From Albugo candida (taxonomy: Eukaryota; Oomycota; Peronosporomycetes; Albuginales; Albuginaceae), in NCBI GenBank assembly GCA_905220665.1, contig CAJNAR010000004.1:372001-436000 (forward strand): a DNA stretch of 64,000 bases, in the 5' to 3' direction. The first letter of the stretch is position 1, and each line of letters starts with the position of its first letter. This document shows, piece after piece, positions 40,087 to 51,257 of the stretch. Below the pieces are notes generated by a model. That model searched no databases and was not told the DNA's origin. It saw only the letters and a list, made by a program, of their open reading frames with translations. A program made the position numbers and the translations under genes.

Positions 40087-42144
40087 CTACCGCAAACCCA
40101 TTTTCTGAGCCAATTCTTGCGCGTGTTTCGCGCAATGACCGTTCTTCTGTGCCCATTTGGTGCAATGTGGGTACTCACACCGTTTCCCGCCTCCATGTCC
40201 ACGGCAAAACCCACCCGATTGGCAGCTTTTTGTACATCCTTCAAATTTGCACCGAACGCCTCCACCATGTTGTTTACACAACCCGCGAGACTGTGCCGTT
40301 TTCGGACAGCCATCTATACTACAGGGTTTTCCTCCACCGTGGGCAATACACAAATGACCCGTTTGTGCGCTTTTCATACAACCTTCAACCTTACATCTTC
40401 TTCCACCGCCGTGCAATTTACACATTCCTTTGACTCGCGCGAGATGATTGCATCCTAAAGCGGAGCAAAGCGGCTGTCCGAGTGTTTCCTGCTTCTGCTG
40501 CTTTATTCGCGCAGGTGTCGGAAGTCCTGTCATGGTTCCTTGTATCGGGCCATTAAATATTCGAGGAATTGAGTAGTTTTGAGAGGACTGCTGCATAGTA
40601 TACGAAGGCTGCGGATTGGAGTATTTGAATGACGGCATGGAATGGACCAATGGATCGGATGGGACGGTAAAGGACGTCTGTGCAAAAGGAAGACTGGAAA
40701 ATGCCGATGGCTGCGAAGTTGATTGAGTTGTTGATTGCGTATGCAAATGCTGAGAGTATCCATGAGACAAATACTCGTCAGAGGAGGTCGCGTGGTGCTC
40801 GAATGTAGCGCTTTGATTAGAATCAGAATTGGAGCTCATCATAGAATTCAAACTTGGTGGATTCCGACGGAGTTCGTTCAGATTGAAAGAATTGTTTCCG
40901 TACATCATTGATGGAGAGGGTGTGGTATGAGACTCCGATGACGTGAATGGTTGGTAGTCATTGGTGCTCACACTAACTGTCCGGAGCTCGTTGTAAATGG
41001 ATCGAGATGGATTGATTGATGCTTGGGTGTCTACAAATCCGGATGTTGATTGTTGATGACTCGAATTGTTGACTGAGTGATTCACTTCAGCATTTGTGCA
41101 AGTTTGGCTTTGAGGTGTTTGATATTCCAATAAATTATCCAAGTTTTCAACGGCCACAACTTCTTCGTTCCCATAATCCTCATTCATGTCGGTGTCATAG
41201 CCACCAGCAACCTGACCTTCCATTGCTTCCAGCACGTTTGCTAAATGCTGAAAACGAAAACTGTCCTGACTAGTCATCGGCTTTTGAATTGCCTGATTGG
41301 AATTAGCATTCAACATCGCGTGAATGATCTCAAAGCTTGTCGTTCTTCCTTGCATTCCCATCGACTGCATGCTCGCCTTTGGTGATAGCAATGAACACAT
41401 CAGATTCAAGCTAGATATTCTCTGCAACGAGTCTGCTTTTCGGTCCTTGTGCACGTCGATGGTGTGCTCGGCTACGTTACTTGTCGTCGAAAATGAATTG
41501 TCGATGAAACTTAATAAATGTTTCAAACTCTCCTTTTTCTCACTTTGTGTGAAATCATTTGAGCTTAACAAACTCTTCAAAGTCGGTCGAGATTCGATAT
41601 CTTGTAGTGCCCGGTTTTTCGAGTCAGCATTCCCTATCCGAAACCCGCACGCTTTCTGCTCCAGTAAGCAAGCCAAAACCGCCTGAACGTTCGCTTCTTG
41701 ATGCAACGATGACGTATGAGCATCGAGGGATTCTGTGTTCTGAATGCGATGTTTGTTATCGTGAAGTCTCGTTCCGTCATTATTGTCAAACTCATAGGAT
41801 TGCTGATTCGATCCATCGTTGCTGATGCCATTCTTGATATTATCGGTAGGAAGCGTTATATTCCGATCCGCAGCAAGTCGAATCTTTTCGCGTAATTGCG
41901 CCCAGTTCTCAGTTTGCTCCGAGTTTAACAATGTAGTGTCGAGACAATCCATCATCCCAAGTAATAACTTTGCATTCGCACCTTCAAACCGAGAGACAGA
42001 AGCCGCTGACATCGACAATAACGATGACGCGGCATGATGATTGCTATGAGATTGAGTACTATCGGTGTGCTTTGATCGTAAAATTTTATCAAAGGTTAAA
42101 TCCATTGAATGTTCCCCGGGTAGAGTGTGATAGTTCGCGCTCAT
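40087..42144 (-). CDS. oomycete 'WRKY19-like' CxxxGC...HGGG zinc-repeat protein
   Basis: Single exon, 685 residues. The first ~540 residues are low in complexity, rich in S, N, Q, T and H, as in many transcription regulators. The C-terminal ~130 residues hold five tandem repeats of about 24 residues with the pattern C-x(3-4)-GC-x-K/H-x-A-x(3)-G-x-C-x-x-HGGG-x-R/K-C: for example CSALGCNHLARVKGMCKLHGG and CKFEGCTKSCQSGGFCRGHG. The last repeat ends in HCAKHAQE. Proteins with this array are abundant in oomycetes and are annotated after the same repeats in some plant WRKY proteins; there is no WRKYGQK domain here. A zinc-binding, DNA- or RNA-binding role is likely by the conserved Cys and His, but is not proven. 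Confidence 0.85.
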   Translation of the reverse strand: MSANYHTLPGEHSMDLTFDKILRSKHTDSTQSHSNHHAASSLLSMSAASVSRFEGANAKLLLGMMDCLDTTLLNSEQTENWAQLREKIRLAADRNITLPTDNIKNGISNDGSNQQSYEFDNNDGTRLHDNKHRIQNTESLDAHTSSLHQEANVQAVLACLLEQKACGFRIGNADSKNRALQDIESRPTLKSLLSSNDFTQSEKKESLKHLLSFIDNSFSTTSNVAEHTIDVHKDRKADSLQRISSLNLMCSLLSPKASMQSMGMQGRTTSFEIIHAMLNANSNQAIQKPMTSQDSFRFQHLANVLEAMEGQVAGGYDTDMNEDYGNEEVVAVENLDNLLEYQTPQSQTCTNAEVNHSVNNSSHQQSTSGFVDTQASINPSRSIYNELRTVSVSTNDYQPFTSSESHTTPSPSMMYGNNSFNLNELRRNPPSLNSMMSSNSDSNQSATFEHHATSSDEYLSHGYSQHLHTQSTTQSTSQPSAFSSLPFAQTSFTVPSDPLVHSMPSFKYSNPQPSYTMQQSSQNYSIPRIFNGPIQGTMTGLPTPARIKQQKQETLGQPLCSALGCNHLARVKGMCKLHGGGRRCKVEGCMKSAQTGHLCIAHGGGKPCSIDGCPKTAQSRGLCKQHGGGVRCKFEGCTKSCQSGGFCRGHGGGKRCEYPHCTKWAQKNGHCAKHAQELAQKMGLR

Positions 42145-43589
42145 CGTGTTGAAGAAAGGTTAAGACCAATCACAATGCGATGCTTTGGTATGTGGATTCC
42201 TTATGTTCGCTAAACGGGTGCAGTCTGATAGTCAAATTGAAAAGTGTTGTGAGCGACAGAGTGACCCCGAGCGCAGTTTATTATTGCGTTTTGTGGCAAC
42301 GGGGATCGCTTTTACGCGTAGAGAATACCGTATGTAGTGCGGTATTTGATAGGTACTGGGATCCGATACATATTTGTTAATTTCATGGGACATGCGAAAG
42401 AAGTAAGCATTTATGCTTCTGCATTCTCCAGGAGAACATTCGTAAACGGATTGATGGTATGGCTTTAAGGGTCATTTCTTAGGGATACTATGAGAAAAAT
42501 CTTACGAATGGACAATTCTGTTTGTTCATAGTAATAACGAATACCCTGCTGTATACGTGAACAAAAACATTCACTAAAAGAACTCAACTTTGCTCAATTA
42601 CGAATCATTCTGTGTGCAAAACGCTGAGATATGTTGAAAATATCTAGAATCATTAACCATGTGGTATCATCGACTTGAACGGGGTAGGCCAAAGTTTGTG
42701 GATTCGTGTACCCTGAGACATGATTGTGAGGCTACAACCATCTAAAATTGACGTAACCAGACTAGATGTAGTGCATTTTTTCATACACTCTTAGATTTGA
42801 TACCACCTTCTGATTCATTGGTGCTATAATACGTCCTCAACTTGCTCACAAAAAATGTCGCGTTTACTTCATGAATATTGAGGGAATAATAGTGAGGATA
42901 GTTGTAGGCATTTTATAACAATTAAAAAAAGGAAACCTTTCACACCTTATAAACGATTTGGTGCGGACTCGAGAATTATGCGAGTGCGTTAGAAGGGCAC
43001 CAGCACTCAATTAACCTAAAGCTTCAAATTTTTCATGAGTACCGAATTTGGACGGTTCTTAACACACGACGTGCTGGGAGGAGAGTGATAATGAAGCATG
43101 CATGAACCAATTATCAAATTTACACGACAAAGAATTCAGCAGTGATTCGGATGGAGTCACCAACTATCACGATCGCCCCTATGTTTTGGTATTTACGGTG
43201 CCTCGACGAACTATCGGATCAAGACTCTTATCAATTCCGCAAAGAGACCAACATTTTACATGGAGCCGCATTTTCAAAAATCGCTTGATTGACACATTCT
43301 TGTGGTCGGCTCAATCTCTCACTTACTAACGTCGCGTTTCTCCACACTCGTCATTCATGGTGTACACTGATTAATAAACTTATACTATAGAGTGTGCAAG
43401 TTCCGCCGTATCAGTGGTAGACTTCAGATAACTTCTTAAAGAGCACAATCTCAGACTCCATCGCTTTGCGCAAAAGTAATTTTAATTACAAATCGCAAGA
43501 TCAATGCGTATACATACGGCTCAGCAGCGTCGCTGCAAATGATTGTATCTGACAGGATTCAGTGCAAAAGCACGAGTTCATCTAGCGCT
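42145..43589. other. gene-poor stretch, nothing supported
   Basis: About 1.4 kb upstream of the WRKY19-like gene. Short frames (for example 43102-43329) lack protein-like features. AT content is high from about 42400. It may hold the promoter of the minus-strand gene near 42145-42400. Confidence 0.4.
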
Positions 43590-43699
43590 TCTTCGATGGA
43601 GGATTGCTTATTATGAATAGAATCCTCGACTTGTTTAGAATTGAACAATTGGTCAAAAGCGAGCAGATGTGCATTTCAAATATCAGATTTTGATTGATC

Positions 43700-44990
43700 T
43701 GGCTATAATGATTCCAGTATTTCTACTTGCGTCATCGCGATAAAGCTCTTTTGCATGTTGCGGGAGTTGTGGGAAGCGCGGTGGAAGTTGATGATAGAAT
43801 TACCATCGATCATTTGAAGGATGCGATCAAGAAGAAGACGAAAAATGTCGTCACGTGTAATGCAAGAAGAATGGAAAATGGCTTGCTTACGCTTCTGAGG
43901 AAGTTCACCATTAGAACGTGCAGATACATCGTTTGTCGAAGATCTACGAGTAACGGAGCTGTCTCCAGTAAAATAGAATATATGAAGTGGTCGCAGGCGT
44001 GGGTGATCATGAAGTTCTCATTTACGTCCTCGTCATTGTCCAAGCAAAGGGATCGTGGAATTTTTAATGACTCGGTAATTTGTTTGGACAATATGCGAAT
44101 TGGATACACACCTTAATCGCAACCCTTTTTTTCAGAAATGAGCTCAAAAAAAGGAAAGAGCGTTTTCCGAAGGAATTGAATTGAATTAAACTCAAATGGA
44201 TCATAGAAAAGGGCCTCGGAATTTGTATGGTAAACCTTCAAAACTGCTGCTAGAAGACGGGTAGCACTCACAGAAGAACAGCAAAGGGCTAGTTATACAA
44301 GATCCGTAGAGGACAATAATGGTGATATCCTGGTAACAACGAATCTATGCGTATATAGCGTGCGTAGAGGTAACGATATTCTTACCGTCCAAGTTTCTGA
44401 CTGTCGCATTGAATTGGCTGGGCGTACAGATGTCTGATATTGGACTCGAATATCCAGCGAAGCTGGCCAGGTTACCTTATGTCAGAACGTTTGTTGAAGT
44501 GAGAAGAGATATCCGGTCTCGACTTGATCTTTCACGTCATTCCGGACCTTGCGGGGTTAGACTTGCTAATTTGTGAACCAGTTATGGGGTTGTTGACCAA
44601 TCTAGGAAAATTCTAGGAAATACGTGGATTGATTCGGATGACGGAGAAGCGTACTATCAAAACAGCGTCGGTTAAGCAACTTGCTCAAGTCTTCAAATTC
44701 ATAAGGGAGCAACTTGGACGTTCTGGAAATGTCGATATTATTGATGGCCTCCCGTATGCACAAAGACTAGTGAAGGGACAAAAATTGGCCCGGTTACTCC
44801 AATCTATTCTAAAGCCAAAGAAGAGGAAGCTGCTGGAATTCATTACATGCTCGAACAATACTGCAAAATCGAGAGTAAATTCGGGTCCAGGTGTTCTCAT
44901 GGTACGTGCTATCGGAGTGAGGATTGCTACTGCAAATAAATTGCTTAGCACGTGTGTCTGGGGACCCGGTCTTGATATTCGTCTGTGAAG
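43700..44990 (+). pseudogene. broken Crinkler-type (CRN) effector gene, right copy
   Basis: The plus strand reads VAGVVGSAVEVDDRITIDHL then KDAIKKKTKNVVTCNA, as in the ubiquitin-like start of Crinkler effectors (VGxxGSAFxVDID...LKxAIK). The frame then breaks; in another frame a segment DHEVLIYVLVIV resembles the HVLVVVP end of that domain. Further fragments run to CVWGPGLDIRL near 44985, matching the left copy (CVWGSGLDIRL). The patch 44629-44988 is open for 119 codons (KTASVKQLAQVFKFIREQLG and on), but has no start of its own that makes sense. No signal sequence and no intact host-translocation motif are present. Confidence 0.58.
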
Positions 44991-45164
44991 GGTAAGTATT
45001 TATTACAGTCACATTGTGTGAAACGTTAGTCCAATCAGTTATTTATACCCGTTTCGATGCCACATGCAGTGTATATAACAAAATACATTACATTAAACAT
45101 TAAAGATATCAAGGCAAGAACACTTTTTCGAGTCATTTGTTGTATGAAAATGTTGGGATAATAG

Positions 45165-45500
45165 CGGAAGCTTAATGTCGGAGAAAGAACCACACTCGCA
45201 AAGTTTTACGATAGAAAGAGACAATCAAACGAAGCAGACTACGTGGAGCGACGTTATAGACATAGTTCGGCTTATTATCTAAATGCACTCGTGATCTGAC
45301 ACTTCTGTTATAATATCTTCAATGATGATTGGATATCATTCGAGAGTGATATCATGCCATAATATACGTTGATGCTTTACGATTTGCTTCAGACATGACA
45401 GAGATTTGAAATCAATGCTTCCACATCTGTATTCATAAATACCTTTGACGTTGGCGCTTTTATTCGCAATGAGGAAATGTCCATCTGTGACGGTTAAAAG
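45165..45500 (-). pseudogene. degenerate coding tract of unknown family, right copy
   Basis: Minus-strand counterpart of 27700-28055: TDGHFLIANKSANVKGIYEY and GSIDF, then after frame changes LCECGSFSDI. Stops and shifts differ from those of the left copy, so the two decayed separately. Confidence 0.42.
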
Positions 45501-45689
45501 CAGTGATACAATGTCGTCCATTGTTTATAAAAGACGTCATCGGATACGGAAGTCGAAGACCGCGAAACGATCAGCCAAAATTGCCCGCTTTTCTTTCCGT
45601 TTTTTTACGAGGAGAATGCTTACTGACGCCAATTTCAAAATATGTTAACGTTGTCGTATACTGAGAGCATTTTTAGGAACAAAAGCTTC

Positions 45690-46340
45690 ATTGTTGCGTA
45701 TATGTAGACATGTAATGTAAGTAGATGCATATGCGAGGAGAGGAGTTCCGTGGGAACACTAGATCGAATTCGAGTACCGCAGGTAAGGATACAGCGATAC
45801 CAATTACAACAAGAGAGCAGTGAAGACGACTACAAGATCTTTGTAGCCCATAGAAGTGATAGAAGATAGAAAACTCAGACATCGAAGTAGCGGACTACAG
45901 GATTGAGGATTCGCTTATCTGGTGATATTCCCTTCTGGTGAATCACCATATCTTTAGCCGCATTGTATGTAGGCCAAAATATCGATTTACGAGAAGCTAC
46001 ACGTGCTATATCTACTGCGACATGAGTGAGGAATAACAGGAAAACTTTACAAAATTCTCCTGCTAATTCTAGGTGGAATGGTAGATCATTCATATGCCAG
46101 GTCTCAAGTCATTGAAATTGTCATCAATCATTCAATATTTTCCATAAAATGGGATTGAATTTTTTGATCAGGTCACCCGTATCAAGTTCTATAGTGACTT
46201 GATTACGTTCTTCGATTTCACAACTCTGGACAGGGATCTCGCCTGATCGATTGGGAGTTTGTACACTGAAGTTCGCCTGCAATGGTTGCAGTATCTGAGC
46301 AAATGTTGGAGCAATGAGGAAGTGTGATTATAGAGCTATA
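45690..46340 (-). pseudogene. BT1-family transporter pseudogene fragment
   Basis: On the minus strand the patch YNAAKDMVIHQKGISPDKRI then LNPVVRYFDV aligns with FNVAKDAVIYWAGITPKMQI then LNLVIRYLWM of the intact transporter at 31627-33363. After a stop the relation continues in other frames: IFYHFYGLQ and LVVIGIAVSLPAVL against IYYRFYLLN and FFIATSLIASLPVVY. Upstream (46340-46140) LIKKFNPILWKIL may correspond to the segment before it. Several stops and frameshifts make it non-functional. Only the middle of the protein is present. Confidence 0.62.
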
Positions 46341-46555
46341 CTTTGCTGAGAGAGCATGCAAATGTATTTGTTTATACTCTCCACAGCAATAACTGTTGTC
46401 CTCTCCAATATGTATATTCTATTGAGCAGATATCAGTCATGAATCGCTATTATCAAAAGGTACTTGATCGGAATAACAATTTTCGAGCATTTTATCCACA
46501 ACATCAACAGCTTCGTCTGGAAACATGGACTAAGCAAGAATTGAGATGAGTATGG

Positions 46556-47218
46556 TTAGAACAAAAGCAGACTCTGTGCAGTGACCTGAGTCGACCGTAT
46601 CGCATGCGTCCGCACACAGCGTTTATTCTTCCACTCGGACATCGTTTCCGTCAAGTTTGACTCTGGAAGAAGCTTTGCGAGAAGGAAAGCTTTCTGATAG
46701 CATTCTGATTCACGAGCTGCTCGTATCTCACTGCATGCAAGTATATTCGGCTTCGTGATGTCCATTTTCCGCACCACAAACTTCAAATAGCGTCAATAGA
46801 AAAGCAGCATGAATGAAGAAGCACCCACATCGTAAGCATGAATCAGCTCATGCATCATGGTCTCTTCCACCTCGCCTGCTGAATGTAAGCGATTGGCACA
46901 AAATACGATGGTTGGCGGTGGAGCTGAGAAGAACGCGCGCGCTTTACCCTCAGGCCCTGTTGCAGATAGCGTAAGGAATGTTACTTCTTCCTGACATGAG
47001 TCACCTTCTTCCCGACACATTAAGCATACAAAATCGAGGCTTTTGGTCGCCGTTGAGTCTCGCTCTAAAAACTTGTCGTTGCGCATAAATGTGTCAAGTA
47101 CTCATTATAATGAACGGATGATGCATTCACTCACTCGATTGATCAGTTGCACCAGTTTTTTTGGGCGTTCCCGCGTCAGCGCTTCTTGAATCGCATCATC
47201 GCATTCGGGCAAATTCAT
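46556..47218 (-). CDS. ATP23: Mitochondrial inner-membrane metalloprotease ATP23
   Basis: Three exons (47135-47218, 46829-47071, 46556-46780), introns 63 and 48 nt, phase 0, at least 183 residues. The M76 signature HELIHAYD with its HExxH zinc site is intact and split from the next exon right after the Asp. Before it is the conserved CLMC pair and IVFCANRL; after it LACSEIRAARES, then CVRTHAIRS. Atp23 processes the precursor of ATP synthase subunit 6 in yeast and acts as a chaperone for Fo assembly, in the intermembrane space. The frame is open upstream of 47218 (VRKLIGCR) behind a possible acceptor, so a 5' exon is likely: yeast Atp23 is 227 residues. Its 3' end appears to be duplicated at about 27190-27230. 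Confidence 0.85.
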
Positions 47219-47727
47219 TCGGCAACCGATAAGCTTACGTACGATCTAACGACATCCATGCAACATTACTACTGTCAGCCAATCCACACACCTGAAATGT
47301 AGAAGAATACAACAGCTGATATATTGGCAACGTTAGCGCAACCTATCCAAACAAATGTGGTTGAACCTTTATGTCCGCAGTGCGATGTGGCCCAATTAAG
47401 TGTTTGGGATTTATATCAAAACACTATCGCGACGTCGCGAGTACATCGGGTCAGATGTCCGTATGGCAAGTGTGTCTGAGAATCTGGGCATAGAATTCGT
47501 TCTGTGTCCCGTCCTGTAGAGTATCCACATTGAATAGTACAACTTTTGCGATAGAACTCTCATCTAACGAGTCTCTTTTTTTCATATTTGTTAATGCTTC
47601 ATGTAAGTTCATCCACCGCTATACTATTACTCCATGTACACGCTACCACTAGATACATCTTCCACCAAATGTTGCTAGCATAAAAGCTTACGTTCTATCC
47701 TTCCACCTCAACTAGTCTTTGTTCCAT
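47219..47727. other. intergenic, possibly holding an ATP23 5' exon
   Basis: A minus-strand patch at about 47420-47300 is open and partly hydrophobic (TTFVWIGCANVANISAVVFF) between plausible splice sites. It could be an ATP23 leader exon or a transporter relic. The frame upstream is broken, so it is not called. Confidence 0.3.
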
Positions 47728-48161
47728 TCATCGCATAAAGAGGATAGAAATGTATTCAGAATGTATCCCAAAAATATTCTCATCGCAATTGTGACCATAA
47801 TCGAGATATTTCTTCAGCAAAAAATCTCGGAAATAGGAAGGCTTGATATCTGATAGTATCACAACAAATCGGCGATGATAATCATTGCATCTATATCCCG
47901 ACATTTGGTCGTAAAATGCTTCAATTACTTCTTCCAAATGCTATTTCTTTCCGCTTAGTCTTGTCATTTGCATTCCTGGCTATAGTATATGACCTCGATT
48001 AAGAGGCGCCTTTGCAACCATGTTTTATTGGACTCTGGTGGAATGCCTTGGCGCGAACACAGCCACTCGACATCTGCTTTAGCGTATTCCATCACTGTAC
48101 CAAGAATCCATTCCGCGTCGATATAAAGCGATTCAAATGAGTGATCAAAGACAGCGATGAT
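47728..48161 (-). CDS. hypothetical protein, two exons seen
   Basis: Exons 47994-48161 and 47728-47940 are joined by a 53-nt intron (GTCATA...ATAG), phase 0. The joined sequence is protein-like throughout: IIAVFDHSFESLYIDAEWIL, GTVMEYAKADVEWLCSRQG and LQRRLLIEHLEEVIEAFYDQ, then RRFVVILSDIKPSYFRDFLL before the stop. The first internal ATG is at 48092; a further 5' exon is likely because the acceptor at 48162-48163 is good and the conserved-looking sequence begins right there. No family is recognised with confidence. The divergent neighbour is the kinesin at 48332. Confidence 0.42.
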
Positions 48162-48331
48162 CTGTTCTATACAATAGCGTCATATTACCACTTAGAAACC
48201 CGCTATAGTATTGCTTCCATTATGACAGAGGACGGATCTCACTCGATGCTTTCATCCGTGTTCAAAAATAGCCTGAACCTTGACGCATTTACTGGCCGGC
48301 TTCATGCTCCTCGCTGAGCCTCACCGCTTTT

Positions 48332-51224
48332 ATGTCAATGAATGTCTCTGAAACAACACCAATAATCAGCGAAAACAGCAGCATAACATCGAATCGTGAA
48401 AAAGAGACTGTCAAAGTAGTAATTCGATGTCGTCCGCTTTTTGGAAAAGAGCTCTCAGAGAATCGAAAATCGATCATCAGTTTAGACCCACAGATGAATG
48501 CCGTATACATTCGATGCCCAGAAAATAATCAGACGAAACCGTTCACTTTCGATTCCGTTTACGATGAAAACACCTCGCAACGCCAATTTTACGATGACTC
48601 AGCGTATCCATTGATTGAGAGCATATTTGAAGGCTATAACAGCACCATATTTGCGTATGGACAAACAGGTTGTGGTAAGACGCACACGATGCAAGGAAAA
48701 GACTCTCCGATGGAACAACGTGGCGTCATTCCGCTATCGTTCGATCATATTTTTGATATCATACGTACAGACATCTCAAATGAACGAGAATATATGGTGC
48801 GCATCTCGTATTTGGAGATATATAATGAAGAAATACGCGACTTGCTTGGAGAAGATGGGAAAAAACGGATGGAAATGAAGGAGAATAGTGATGGAACTGT
48901 TTTTGTCAAAGATTTGACTGAAATTGTGGTCAGTAATGCGATCGAAATGAATACATTTATGACCAAAGGCTTTAAGAATCGAAGCGTTGGAGCGACGCAA
49001 ATGGTAAGAAACAGAGCACAGGAAGAGATTGTATGCTTTTGACGCAGAGAATTGCGATAGAATGAAGGCTCATCTCGATCGCATTCGATCTTTACTGTCG
49101 TGGTCGAAACCAGTGAGAAATTGCATGGCCACGAGCACTTTAAGGCAGGCAAGGTGAGTGATACATTCTTCATCTACTAAACACTAAGCGGCATCCTAGC
49201 TTAATCTCGTGGATCTGGCTGGAAGTGAGCGACAAAGCAAAACGGGTGCTACTGGCAATCGATTAAAGGAAGGATGCAAGATCAACCTGAGCCTTTCAGC
49301 GCTGGGCAACGTGATCTCAGCTCTGGTGGACGGCAAAGGCAAACACATTCCGTATCGAGACTCGAAATTGACACGGCTACTTCAAGACTCTTTAGGAGGA
49401 AACACAAAGACACTGATGGTGGCTGCGATCTCACCTGCAGATTACAATTACGATGAAACTCTTTCAACGCTACGATACGCAAACCGTGCCAAGAATATCA
49501 AGAACAAACCGGTCGTGAATGAAGACCCGAAAGACGCGAAATTGAGAGAGTACAAAGAAGAAATTGAGCGATTGAAGAACCTGCTACAATCACAATCTGA
49601 GAACGGATCAAACTCGAAAGAGCAGCACACAATCAATACTGTTCAGGCTTCTAGTGAAGGATCATCCCCAAAACAGAGAAAAGTCATACTTTCTAGCACC
49701 ACGGATTTCGCATTGGGATCTCTGGAGCGTGAACAGGCCAGTGACTTGAACGAGGAAGCGGCGGACATGATGGACAATGCAAAAATGATGATGGAAGAAG
49801 CGGGTATGCTAAGAGTGCTACCGGGGGAGTTGGACAACAAAGAAGTAGACGTGAAAGACGATCCCGGTGCTTCTGTGGAGATGTCTAGGGAGCAACGCGA
49901 GACATCATACTCTATGGAGAATATGACCGCTCAAGAGGAGCGTAACGCAGAATGGATGCTGGAGGAAGCTCAACGGATAGAGGAGAGACAAACAGAGAGA
50001 TCAGACGGTCCAGACGTACAATATGAAGAGCAGCAACGATTAAGACAGCTGAACCAGTCGATCCAGGACCAACGCGATCGAATGAGTGAGGAACTCGCAC
50101 TTGCTCATCAGAATATGGAGACACACATGCGTGAGAAAAATGCATTACAGGCCAAGCTTCGCAATATCGAGGGACAGATACTTGGAGGTCGTGCAGGGAA
50201 TCATTCAGCCACCCGTGAAGCCCTCAGGGAGCCTCTGGACCCCGAAATCGCATTACTAAAACAACAGGTTGAACATCGTCGAGCTCAAATCAAATTGAAG
50301 CAAAGACTCAAGAAAGAACAGCATTATCAAGCTGCCCAGCGAGCTTTGATGATTGAAAAACAACAGGTACAAGAAGAATTACAATTGACGAAAGAAGCGG
50401 CTCAAGCTCAACTCGTATCGGCACGGAAACGACAGCAAAAGTACAAAGCGAAATTGGAGGTCGCACGACAGGAAGTCTCCGATCTTCATCGGGAATTCGA
50501 ACGAGAGAGACAGAATCTTCTCGATACTATTCGAGAGCAAGCGAAAGAGACGAAATTGCTGGAGCAAGTAGTGAGTCTATTTTTCCACAACACCGAATTA
50601 AATAAATTGTATGAGCGTGCGATTTGGAACGAGGAAAAGGAGAATTGGACACTTCCAAAGCTAAAGGTCCGAAGTGAGTATCAGACGTTGAAATTGCCAG
50701 CAATTCATCCTTCCATAAACAACGAGTCATACTCTGGCGTTGTCGTCGATGAAACACATCCCCCAAACTCCATACATCTTACTTACGACTCACGACCTCC
50801 ATCGAGTAGAGCACGGATGCACTCGGCATCCAGACAGTGTCCAGTCTCAGGGACTGCGCCGAGCGAAGCCGATGTCGACCTCACGTGTACTCGTCCACCG
50901 CGTTCTCAAGATTGTCGTAAAAATACGCCTCGCATTCGATCGGAGGCCGGTGGAGAAGATGAAAGGCAACTTGCTTCACGGAAGGAAACGCGAAAGAACA
51001 GAAGCAAACCAAATAACTCACCACGATCGCAAATGCATCTCAATGAGTCTGCTTACGGAAGTGTAGAAGACTCGTATCAACCATGTGATCGCCTGCAATC
51101 TCGTCAGGGACCAAGACCTTCCCATAGGCTTCATTCCACTAAAACGGAAGAGTCCAATGTAAGAAAAAGCCTCGTGGAATTGAACGAGACGACTGAAGAA
51201 TCTCCAGGGCACACATTGAGATGA
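48332..51224 (+). CDS. Kinesin-2 heavy chain, KIF17/OSM-3-like
   Basis: Three exons (48332-49003, 49061-49153, 49200-51224), introns 57 and 46 nt, phase 0, 929 residues. The motor domain is N-terminal: [11 protein letters not shown]-loop [11 protein letters not shown], switch [12 protein letters not shown], switch [10 protein letters not shown], then [16 protein letters not shown] and YADRAK-like [13 protein letters not shown] neck entry, which is the kinesin-2 hallmark. A long coiled coil follows (to ~760), then [19 protein letters not shown], a kinesin-2-type tail motif, and a disordered basic end. Kinesin-2 drives anterograde intraflagellar transport, which fits an organism with flagellate zoospores. 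It ends 33 bp from the stop of the convergent kinesin-9 gene. Confidence 0.92.
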
Positions 51225-51257
51225 ATGGAAGTCTGAAAACAATCGATTTGGACGCGT

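Larger units (their letters stand above)
43590..46620. repeat. right arm of the decayed inverted duplication
   Basis: This arm pairs in reverse with about 27190-29470. It contains, in order along the plus strand, a Crinkler-type relic (plus), a second degenerate tract (minus), a BT1 fragment (minus), the short DEAVDVVDK-like relic (minus) and the 3' end of the intact ATP23 gene (minus). It is about 0.7 kb longer than the left arm, mainly through the BT1 fragment at 45690-46340, which the left arm lacks at that place. Confidence 0.7.

Noticed and set aside
42180..43329. Short frames in the second gene-poor island
   Set aside because: No similarity between arms here and no protein-like runs.
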